The notes under the pieces are model-generated. The model saw only the letters and a list, made by a program, of their open reading frames with translations. It ran no database searches and had not been told where the DNA came from. A stretch of 28,695 nt of DNA, from positions 1 to 28,695 of IMG/VR virus record IMGVR_UViG_3300030450_002828; one strand, given 5' to 3'. Below, in pieces: positions 1-4,251 of this stretch; positions within the stretch are counted from its first letter, which is position 1, and the number at the start of each line of letters is the position of its first letter. The position numbers and the translations under genes were made by a program. This DNA is from a virus.

Positions 1-590
1 ATCATTGAGTTACCAGAGTATAGACCTAATTTAACTCTATCTGGTCTACCATCTATTTCTATGCCTGAGAACTTCTTCTCTGACCATTTGATAGTCATTT
101 TAGTGTTATCAACAAATGCTCTAGTAAATTCTAGGTCATGGTTGTTACTTCCACTAAGGAAATGTTCTAAAAAGCTATGGTTTGAGTACCTAAGATAAGT
201 CTTACTAACCATCCCAACTATAGGATTATTAGGTTTACGGCTATCTACAATAAACTGCTGATTACTCAAGTTTCTTTTTATACTTGATTCATCTAATAGT
301 TTATTCAAATAATTTGTGGCAACATCTGTCTCATTTGGAGCCATCATGCATGGGAATAAGCCCGGTACTCCCATTTTAGTGAAAACTGCCTTAATACCGG
401 GTTCGGTAAAAGTACAACCTTCATGTGGTAATGTATTGCCTGTAGAGTATATTCTATCGTCTTCTGCGAAATAGAAAGTATCTCCATCATTAGGTAGATA
501 GTAGACATTTTCATGTTCCTCCTTGCAATAATCGACTAATTCATCTAGTTCATCAAATCTTTTAACATAGTTGTTTTGTATTGTTAGCAT
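1..590 (-). CDS. Partial phage protein, possibly DUF932-like
   Basis: This leftward gene begins at an ATG at 590 and runs off the left edge, giving about 196 residues without a stop. The ribosome site GGAGGATAAC directly precedes the ATG and lies inside the last codons of the upstream 51-residue gene, so the two are probably translationally coupled. The protein starts MLTIQNNYVKRFDEL and is acidic at its N-terminus. Its middle part (around residues 115-140, with IVDSRKPNNPIVGMVSKTYL) resembles the segment of DUF932 phage/plasmid proteins in which an arginine-aspartate strand precedes a 'GxVSxxY' stretch. That likeness is by eye and weak. DUF932 proteins are common in phage early regions and their biochemical role is not established. 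The coding call is firm; the family call is tentative. Confidence 0.6.
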   Translation of the reverse strand, partial: MLTIQNNYVKRFDELDELVDYCKEEHENVYYLPNDGDTFYFAEDDRIYSTGNTLPHEGCTFTEPGIKAVFTKMGVPGLFPCMMAPNETDVATNYLNKLLDESSIKRNLSNQQFIVDSRKPNNPIVGMVSKTYLRYSNHSFLEHFLSGSNNHDLEFTRAFVDNTKMTIKWSEKKFSGIEIDGRPDRVKLGLYSGNSM

Positions 591-591
591 G

Positions 592-747
592 TTATCCTCC
601 AGTTATTTCTTTTAAACGTGGTTCTTGAGTTACACGGTAAGATGCCGCACATGTGGGATTACAGAACGATTTACCGCTTTCTTTATGAAGTGGCCCGGGT
701 TGCAGGGTTAAATCTGCTCCGCACCATTTACACTTTCCTTTTTGCAT
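592..747 (-). CDS. 51-residue zinc-ribbon protein
   Basis: A short ORF starting MQKGKCKWCGADLTL. Two cysteine pairs, CKWC at residues 6-9 and CNPTC at 29-33, have the spacing of a small zinc-binding ribbon or treble-clef knuckle. Residues such as KSGKSFCNPTC suggest a domain like those that recognise unmodified 'short' zinc sites in phage and ribosomal proteins. The start at 747 lies inside the end of the 74-residue gene (20-nt overlap). The stop at 592-594 is one base from the ATG of the next gene, whose ribosome site is formed by this gene's own Gly-Gly-stop codons. Function is unknown; small zinc ribbons in phage early operons often bind nucleic acid or a host protein, but nothing here shows which. 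Confidence 0.7.
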   Translation of the reverse strand: MQKGKCKWCGADLTLQPGPLHKESGKSFCNPTCAASYRVTQEPRLKEITGG

Positions 748-952
748 GGTTATCCTTGATTTGGTCAATTTCTAATGTGAAATATTGATCTAATAAGTTC
801 TTCAATATTGATACTTGTTTTTGTAATGTTTGTATTTCTACATTTCTCTCTCCATCTTTAATTTGTAATAGTTTTATTTCATCAAAGATTTTATCTACTT
901 TATTTTCTAAATTAATTAACCTAATATCTAATTGGTCATTCATCTTTGACAT
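728..952 (-). CDS. 74-residue coiled-coil protein
   Basis: Nearly the whole protein is predicted helix with heptad-like spacing of Ile and Leu (for example LDIRLINLENKVDKIFDEI), so it should form a parallel or antiparallel coiled coil. The start at 952 is preferred over the internal Met at 943 because AGGAGG sits six bases before it. The gene overlaps its upstream neighbour by 17 nt and its downstream neighbour by 20 nt, so it sits in a tightly coupled leftward operon. No known family was recognised. Short coiled-coil proteins of this sort in phage early regions are often oligomerising accessory factors, but that is only a possibility. Confidence 0.7.
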   Translation of the reverse strand: MSKMNDQLDIRLINLENKVDKIFDEIKLLQIKDGERNVEIQTLQKQVSILKNLLDQYFTLEIDQIKDNHAKRKV

Positions 953-1154
953 AAGGTTCCTCCTGTGGTTTGTTGATAATTGTATAATGTGATACTTTAT
1001 GGTGTTCTACCCAAGTTGCATTGCATTCTAAACAAGTATGAGTTTCCTGTAATCTTGTAAGTGAATCATCTACATATGATGTATTAGGATCATAGCAGAA
1101 TGGGCAAAACCATCCGTGATTAAGTGCAAAGTCTTTTTTTGTCATTCTATTCAT
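936..1154 (-). CDS. 72-residue zinc-ribbon protein
   Basis: Cysteines 17 and 20 (CPFC) and 41 and 44 (CLEC) make a classic four-cysteine zinc ribbon. Aromatic residues flank it (GWF before the first pair, TWVEHH after the second). The fold is shared with zinc-ribbon domains of transcription factors and phage single-domain DNA- or RNA-binding proteins. A GGGAG ribosome site lies upstream of the ATG at 1154. The upstream gene stops one base before this start (TAA, T, ATG), so the two are likely coupled. The C-terminus overlaps the coiled-coil gene by 17 nt. The exact role cannot be read from the sequence, but with the 51-residue protein it gives this small operon two zinc-ribbon products. Confidence 0.75.
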   Translation of the reverse strand: MNRMTKKDFALNHGWFCPFCYDPNTSYVDDSLTRLQETHTCLECNATWVEHHKVSHYTIINKPQEEPYVKDE

Positions 1155-1155
1155 A

Positions 1156-1353
1156 TTAGAACTCCCTATGGTTACGAGATTCTAGTTGTATATTAATATG
1201 TTTTTCTAAAAATGGTTCTACACATTCACAATGGAAATCATTATGAACAGCATCTATAATCTTTTCAATTTCACTTGTATCTAGAACATCATCTTCTCCT
1301 AGAAAATCATCTGCAAAACTTCTAAGAGCAGTTTCTTCTATATATATTATCAT
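1156..1353 (-). CDS. 65-residue acidic protein of unknown function
   Basis: A short acidic protein that starts MIIYIEETALRSFADDFLG and contains many Asp and Glu residues (for example FLGEDDVLDTSEIEKIID). A pair of cysteines (CEC) sits near residue 43. No family was recognised. The ribosome site is a modest AAGG about seven bases before the ATG. The gene sits between the 59-residue and 72-residue genes with short spacers of nine bases and one base. Small acidic phage proteins sometimes mimic DNA to block host proteins; the charge pattern would fit, but there is no direct support. Confidence 0.6.
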   Translation of the reverse strand: MIIYIEETALRSFADDFLGEDDVLDTSEIEKIIDAVHNDFHCECVEPFLEKHINIQLESRNHREF

Positions 1354-1362
1354 TTTGCCTTT

Positions 1363-1542
1363 TTAATTTTTGCGGTTTGGTACAAATTCTTCTATCTCTC
1401 TAATTACTCTTTTTAATTCTATTATATCTTCAGCATTCTCATTTGATTGAGATAAGTGTAATAGGTAGAAATTTATAGAATCTTTTACCAAATTAAGTTT
1501 TAGGTATTGATTTTGATTAATTAGATGTAATATTTTAGCCAT
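1363..1542 (-). CDS. 59-residue helical protein, first gene after the A-tract element
   Basis: The ORF starts MAKILHLINQNQYLKLN and ends VPNRKN. It is preceded by GGAGGATAA placed directly before the ATG, a very good ribosome site. The protein looks like two helices with a charged linker and has no cysteine or membrane segment. It is the first gene downstream of the A-tract/CGTCGG element and the long hairpin at 1584-1646, so it may head its own transcript. A 14-nt direct repeat lies just upstream of its ribosome site and again inside its last codons. No family was recognised. Confidence 0.65.
   Translation of the reverse strand: MAKILHLINQNQYLKLNLVKDSINFYLLHLSQSNENAEDIIELKRVIREIEEFVPNRKN
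1371..1384. repeat. Direct repeat copy 1 (TGCGGTTTGGTACA)
   Basis: This 14-nt stretch matches 1570-1583 at 13 of 14 positions. Here it lies within the last codons of the 59-residue gene. Confidence 0.5.
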
Positions 1543-1569
1543 TTATCCTCCATGATAGTGTTTAAAAAA

Positions 1570-1583
1570 TGTGGTTTGGTACA
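1570..1583. repeat. Direct repeat copy 2 (TGTGGTTTGGTACA)
   Basis: Second copy of the 14-nt repeat, 199 bases from the first. It lies between the A-tract element and the ribosome site of the 59-residue gene, so the two copies flank that gene almost exactly. Confidence 0.5.
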
Positions 1584-1608
1584 GACGAGCCTCGCCGACG
1601 TTTTTTTT
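1584..1608 (-). promoter_or_regulatory. A-tract/CGTCGG element, leftward copy
   Basis: Read on the minus strand this is eight A residues, CGTCGG, CGAGGC and TCGTC. The rightward copy at 3419-3451 has the same blocks in the same order, with one extra base and an eight-base insertion. Its 3' part can fold as GGCGA-GGC-TCGTC. It lies about 40 bases upstream of the 59-residue gene and points toward it, as the other copy points toward the late genes. Similarity and placement suggest a phage-specific promoter or regulator-binding site. Alternatively, read on the opposite strand, the T run could serve a terminator, but no genes run into it from that side. Confidence 0.45.
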
Positions 1609-1610
1609 AC

Positions 1611-1646
1611 TTCCTCTGCACCGATTTTTATGTCGATGCAAAGGAA
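1611..1646. other. Strong 14-bp hairpin between small leftward genes
   Basis: TTCCTCTGCACCGA (1611-1624) pairs with TCGATGCAAAGGAA (1633-1646) around an eight-base loop; two of the 14 pairs are G-U on one strand. It falls between the stop of the 86-residue membrane gene and the A-tract element. For leftward RNA it is followed by A residues rather than U, so it is not a standard intrinsic terminator in that direction. On the plus strand it is followed by TTTATTAGTTTT. It could be a processing site, a pausing site or a terminator for stray rightward RNA. Confidence 0.5.
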
Positions 1647-1656
1647 TTTATTAGTT

Positions 1657-1917
1657 TTACAGCTTTATAAGTCCTGCTTTGTTTTTACCAGTTATTACTG
1701 CAAGAGACTTTTTCCATAGATGAATCAGATAGTTAGGCAATGCAAATATTGGTGTTGTAAGTAGATATACAACAAACATGCCAAATACTGACATATAGAT
1801 GCCAATTTGTTTGGGAGTTACTGGAATTCCCATCTTGGATTTCAAGTTCTGTATCTTATTGTATAAGAATTTTGAACCTGCAATGAATGTGTTTTCGACT
1901 GTGAATTGATTACTCAT
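1657..1917 (-). CDS. 86-residue small membrane protein
   Basis: The start at 1917 is preferred over the ATG twelve bases upstream because GGAGGATAAC lies directly before it, the same ribosome-site layout used at 590 and 1542. The protein has a polar N-terminal half (MSNQFTVENTFIAGSKF) and a central hydrophobic stretch of about 25 residues (IGIYMSVFGMFVVYLLTTP) ending in Trp-Lys-Lys, so one or two membrane passes with a basic cytoplasmic tail are likely. Size and layout would permit a holin or a superinfection-exclusion protein, but there is no nearby endolysin and no family match was recognised. It is coupled to the 40-residue membrane gene (TAA, C, ATG). Confidence 0.65.
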   Translation of the reverse strand: MSNQFTVENTFIAGSKFLYNKIQNLKSKMGIPVTPKQIGIYMSVFGMFVVYLLTTPIFALPNYLIHLWKKSLAVITGKNKAGLIKL

Positions 1918-1918
1918 G

Positions 1919-2041
1919 TTATCCTCCATATACGATGATTAAAGTTAATGCAATATTCGTAGCTAATTGCAAGAATATAGCAATGTCAAGTATCTTAGAT
2001 CCTGTGATCCATTCTTTTTGTTGTAAAAATTTTGTAATCAT
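1919..2041 (-). CDS. 40-residue membrane peptide
   Basis: A tiny ORF, MITKFLQQKEWITGSKILDI followed by a hydrophobic helix (IAIFLQLATNIALTLIIVYGG) that can span a membrane once. The ribosome site GAGGG lies just before the ATG at 2041, within the end of the upstream gene. Its own last codons and stop (GGA-GGA-TAA) form the ribosome site of the 86-residue gene. This interlocking on both sides is the main evidence that it is a true gene. Function is unknown; a one-helix peptide next to two other small membrane proteins could be a holin-like or antiholin-like partner. Confidence 0.6.
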   Translation of the reverse strand: MITKFLQQKEWITGSKILDIAIFLQLATNIALTLIIVYGG

Positions 2042-2042
2042 A

Positions 2043-2231
2043 TTACCCTCTCTTATTTTTATTTTGACTTGAAAACCAATGTCCCCATAAAAAAGCAATT
2101 ACAATGGGAATCAATGGTATGAATGCAAAGCAAAAACCTACTACAAGTATTGAAAGTAGTAAGTTAGGTTTATGAGAAATCGAGTGGTCTATTTCCTTCG
2201 ATAACGAACTCTTCGGGGTCTCCATCTTCAT
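2043..2231 (-). CDS. 62-residue membrane protein, start uncertain
   Basis: The clear part is a hydrophobic stretch, NLLLSILVVGFCFAFIPLIP and following residues, ending WGHW and then a basic tail with SQNKNKRG, typical of a one-pass or hairpin membrane protein. The frame stays open upstream to an ATG at 2303, but that upstream portion overlaps the better-supported 45-residue ORF in another frame and reads as an off-frame shadow. The ATG at 2231 (MKMETPKSSLS) is a reasonable start with a weak GAGAG before it. The gene would overlap the 45-residue gene by 62 nt. It stops two bases before the 40-residue gene. Function is unknown. Confidence 0.5.
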   Translation of the reverse strand: MKMETPKSSLSKEIDHSISHKPNLLLSILVVGFCFAFIPLIPIVIAFLWGHWFSSQNKNKRG

Positions 2232-2307
2232 AGACTCTCTCTGTTGTATCGTATGAAATGTTTTGTTCTGAACTTTCTGTGTACTCGATCCAATTTTCCA
2301 CATACAT
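2170..2307 (-). CDS. 45-residue acidic protein overlapping the membrane gene
   Basis: The ORF starts MYVENWIEYTESSEQNISYD and ends RPLDFS. Its ATG at 2307 has GGAG six bases upstream, better spaced than for the competing ATG at 2303 in the next frame. The composition (many Glu and Asp, few Lys) is like that of real phage proteins here, while the competing frame over the same bases is basic and unstructured. It overlaps the start of the 62-residue membrane gene, so both frames are read across 2170-2231. No family was recognised. It is the first gene after the terminator at 2343-2370. Confidence 0.5.
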   Translation of the reverse strand: MYVENWIEYTESSEQNISYDTTERVYEDGDPEEFVIEGNRPLDFS

Positions 2308-2342
2308 ATTATTCTCCAGTTAAACTATTTGGGTTAAAATTA

Positions 2343-2370
2343 AAAGGAGACAGATCCCTCTGCCCCCTTT
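2343..2370 (-). terminator. Intrinsic terminator after the 170-residue gene
   Basis: In leftward RNA a 12-bp stem, AAAGGGGGCAGA with TCTGTCTCCTTT, closes a GGGA tetraloop and is followed by a U-rich tail (TTAATTTT). Two pairs are G-U. It begins eight bases after the stop codon of the 170-residue gene. It should cut most transcription there, leaving the downstream small genes to read-through or to another promoter such as the element at 1584-1608. Confidence 0.75.
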
Positions 2371-2378
2371 GTTATGGT

Positions 2379-2891
2379 TTAGGCACTTTTGCGTAATGCC
2401 TTAGGAATGTAAACCTGACGACCATCGTGCATCATAGAATGTCTACGATTACGATATTTTATGCCTTTACTCTCTTTATCGGCATTATCTTGTTCGTAAG
2501 TTCTACAGTATGCTCTGTAAACTTGGAAGGATAGATCAGCACCAGTTGTCTGATTAGGTGCAGTTTCAAATGATAAGGCACGATCTGCAATACCATCACC
2601 ATTCTCTGCATCAACAACTATTTGTTGTGCCTCTTCCAAAGTTATTTCCAAGCGTAAAGTGGCATTCTGGAATATAGTGCCATCTTTCTTTTTACCCTCA
2701 GGCCAAACATCGAGGAACCCTATTGGACAAGCATTATATTTTACTTGTGAATTAAGGGTTTCGATCTCGTCTGCTTGAGCTTTATTTTGCTTTTCTAATT
2801 TAGCATTTTTAGCTCGTTCTTTTGCAAGGCCTTCTTGGAGTTTTTTGAAGGCTTCTTGATCTATGTTTGCTTCAACTAATTTCTTTTCCAT
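2379..2891 (-). CDS. 170-residue protein, first gene of the leftward block
   Basis: Residues 1-50 are a Lys/Glu-rich coiled coil (AFKKLQEGLAKERAKNAKLE). Residues 55-170 look like a small mixed alpha/beta domain with strands such as CPIGFLDVWPEG and LRLEITLEEAQQIV, and the C-terminus is basic (YRNRRHSMMHDGR). No family was recognised. Its place at the head of the leftward block, with a strong terminator behind it, suggests an abundant early product. A DNA-binding protein is conceivable given the basic tail, but single-stranded DNA-binding proteins of T7 type usually end in an acidic tail, which is absent. The ribosome site is weak (GAG about ten bases before ATG). The gene call is firm; the role is open. 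Confidence 0.75.
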   Translation of the reverse strand: MEKKLVEANIDQEAFKKLQEGLAKERAKNAKLEKQNKAQADEIETLNSQVKYNACPIGFLDVWPEGKKKDGTIFQNATLRLEITLEEAQQIVVDAENGDGIADRALSFETAPNQTTGADLSFQVYRAYCRTYEQDNADKESKGIKYRNRRHSMMHDGRQVYIPKALRKSA

Positions 2892-2999
2892 TGTACTATC
2901 TCGTTAGAATGTTAAAAAAAACAATAAAGAAAAGGAAAGATAATAAACCAGACAAGATCCCTGAGAACGCCTCAGAGCATCTAAATCAAACAACCCACC

Positions 3000-3019
3000 T
3001 TCCCTTCACCCAAAGGGAA
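3000..3019. other. Hairpin TTCCCTT / AAGGGAA
   Basis: A 7-bp perfect stem with a six-base loop, followed on the plus strand by TTCTTT. It lies about 110 bases in front of the 170-residue gene. It may be a structured leader or a weak terminator. Confidence 0.4.
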
Positions 3020-3097
3020 TTCTTTAAATGCACTGGCTTTGATAGCTCGTCTGATCGAAGGTATCTGGATAATTAAGATAGATGCGAAGCACCCGAA

Positions 3098-3120
3098 GGG
3101 TTCATCAATTAGATGAATCT
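3098..3120. other. Hairpin GGGTTCATC / GATGAATCT
   Basis: A nine-pair stem (two G-U) with loop AATTA in the divergent control region. There is no U tail. It could be a leader structure or a protein-binding site. Confidence 0.4.
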
Positions 3121-3167
3121 ATCGTCATCTTTAGATGGAATTATCAGGATACGAGATCATTATGATT

Positions 3168-3275
3168 TGAACTATATATATATATAATATATATCTTGTT
3201 TATATAATTATTATATATTATTTATATTATCTATATTGTTTGTAATAATAATATATATGTTTATTGTTTAAATAG
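3168..3275. other. Very AT-rich block
   Basis: About 108 bases consisting almost only of A and T, with alternating TATATA runs. It stands out even in this low-G+C genome. Its place in the divergent region makes it a candidate for DNA unwinding (origin) or for host RNA polymerase promoters in both directions. Confidence 0.5.
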
Positions 3276-3418
3276 ATTAACAGTATCCACGTTTTTTCTC
3301 CATGTATGGACATGATGATAAAGTTTTTTCACCCACCTATATTTTATATTTCCACTAATATCTTGTGTTACTTTTCTGCCACAGAATACAACAGCTCTTG
3401 AAGGGGCATGGGGGGGTC

Positions 3419-3451
3419 AAAAAAACGTCGGTCGAGGCGATCATAATCGTC
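3419..3451 (+). promoter_or_regulatory. A-tract/CGTCGG element, rightward copy
   Basis: Seven A residues, CGTCGG, T, CGAGGC, an eight-base insert and TCGTC. This matches the leftward copy at 1584-1608 block for block. The 3' half folds as AGGCGAT-CATA-ATCGTCCT with one bulged base. It points toward the late operon, whose first ATG is 136 bases downstream. It is probably a phage promoter or regulator site. Confidence 0.45.
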
Positions 3452-3479
3452 CTAATACTCTACACGGAGGAAAATAAGG

Positions 3480-3497
3480 TGTTAAGTGCATTTAACA
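3480..3497. promoter_or_regulatory. Inverted repeat TGTTAA-N6-TTAACA
   Basis: A perfect 6+6 inverted repeat with a six-base centre lies between the A-tract element and the first late gene. Its dyad form and spacing suit a dimeric repressor or activator, and it could also be a small RNA hairpin. A GGAGG stands just before it with a GTG in reach, but the resulting ORF is only about eleven codons. Confidence 0.35.
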
Positions 3498-3586
3498 GAA
3501 AACAAAAAAATTAAATTTATATATTGCAATTTAAGAATTATGAATATATTTTAGGAATTAATTAAAATGATTTTTTAGGAGGAACT

Positions 3587-3823
3587 ATGCTCAAGGAGCG
3601 TTCAACGACCTCGAAGTCTGCAAGGGATGAGCGGATGGACAGGGGCTTATTATGGGAAAAAGGAGGTACAATGTCTGGATATGGTAAAACTTCAAGATTA
3701 ACTGAAAGATCACACAAGAGGGCTGAACATGCTGACAAGATTGCTCCAGCACAGACATGGATGGAGGGCTTGAAAGACAATGAGACTCTGAAGAAGCAGA
3801 GAGGTATTGTATCATCAGGGTAA
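3587..3823 (+). CDS. Small basic protein at the head of the late operon, two possible starts
   Basis: The 78-codon frame has a strong site, AGGAGG four bases before the ATG at 3587, and a second equally strong site, AAAGGAGG before the in-frame ATG at 3671. The short form of 50 residues begins MSGYGKTSRLTERSHKRAEH and is basic and helical. The 28 extra residues of the long form are also charged and come from a locally G+C-rich stretch. The stop overlaps the TerS start (TAATG), so the two are coupled. No family was recognised. Being directly in front of the terminase genes, it may help packaging; whether both forms are made is open. Confidence 0.6.
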   Translation: MLKERSTTSKSARDERMDRGLLWEKGGTMSGYGKTSRLTERSHKRAEHADKIAPAQTWMEGLKDNETLKKQRGIVSSG

Positions 3824-4251
3824 TGGATAAATCTAAGTTTATAGACACATTTGTTGAAACAGGCGATTATCTGTTGTCAATCCGTGAAGCTGGGCTAAAA
3901 GATGAGAAGAATCCTTTTAAGTTGAAGTTAAAGGCAAAGGAACTTGTTGTAGAGAACAAAGACGAGATCAACAAGAAATTCCAGCAGAGGATGAAAGAAG
4001 GTGGACCACAAGCCTTGACAGTTATCGAGCAATTGTTGCATAGTGATAGCGATACTGTGAAGCTCAATGCCGCTAAAGAAATACTAGATAGGGGTGGATA
4101 CAAAGGTTTTAGCGAAGAAGAGCAGGGAAGGACTGTGGAGGAGCTTAACGCACAATTAGTTGCACTTGTTGGTAAAGATGGTGCTAAGATGCTTGTAGGC
4201 GCATTTAGAAGCAGGAAAACTATAACTGGACCTCAACTGACTGATGGCTAA
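3823..4251 (+). CDS. terS: Terminase small subunit
   Basis: A 142-residue protein in the usual size range for phage small terminases, which recognise the packaging start on the concatemer and load the large subunit. The N-terminal part (KFIDTFVETGDYLLSIREAGL) looks like a small helical DNA-binding unit. The middle (ALTVIEQLLHSDSDTVKLNA followed by AKEILDRGGYK) carries the helical 'vk..AakeiLdr.G' pattern often seen in small terminase subunits. It starts one base inside the stop of the previous gene and overlaps the next gene by eight bases. The identification rests on this pattern and on TerL lying two genes downstream. Confidence is moderate to good. Confidence 0.65.
   Translation: MDKSKFIDTFVETGDYLLSIREAGLKDEKNPFKLKLKAKELVVENKDEINKKFQQRMKEGGPQALTVIEQLLHSDSDTVKLNAAKEILDRGGYKGFSEEEQGRTVEELNAQLVALVGKDGAKMLVGAFRSRKTITGPQLTDG

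Larger units (their letters stand above)
2892..3586. promoter_or_regulatory. Divergent control region between leftward and rightward blocks
   Basis: This is the longest stretch without a convincing gene. It separates the leftward small genes from the rightward late operon, so it must carry or receive both start signals. From left to right it has small hairpins at 2961-2975, 3000-3019 and 3098-3120, a block of almost pure A/T at about 3168-3275, a moderately G-rich part at 3396-3440 containing the A-tract element, and an inverted repeat at 3480-3497. The AT block could be an unwinding element or hold host-type promoters, but such low-complexity sequence matches -10 boxes by chance, so no single promoter is claimed. 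A 69-codon ORF (2867-3076) lacks a ribosome site and is not called. Confidence 0.55.

Noticed and set aside
2232-2303. N-terminal extension of the small membrane protein
   Set aside because: It reads as a basic, unstructured shadow of the 45-residue frame, which has the better-spaced ribosome site.
2867-3076. Rightward 69-codon ORF in the divergent region
   Set aside because: It starts inside the 170-residue gene, has no ribosome site at either possible ATG, and overlaps hairpins; it is more likely noncoding.
3060-3140. Possible tRNA in the control region
   Set aside because: A GGTTCATC stretch recalls a T-arm, but no acceptor stem, D-arm or anticodon arm could be fitted.
3480-3516. Leader peptide starting GTG after GGAGG
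   Set aside because: Only about eleven codons with no regulatory residue run; the inverted repeat explains the spot better.
3140-3590. Host-type sigma-70 promoters
   Set aside because: The sequence is so AT-rich that many -10-like boxes occur; no -35/-10 pair stood out.
3562-3848. Leftward ORFs opposite the first late gene
   Set aside because: They mirror a well-supported rightward frame with good ribosome sites and have serine/cysteine/leucine-rich composition typical of antisense shadows.
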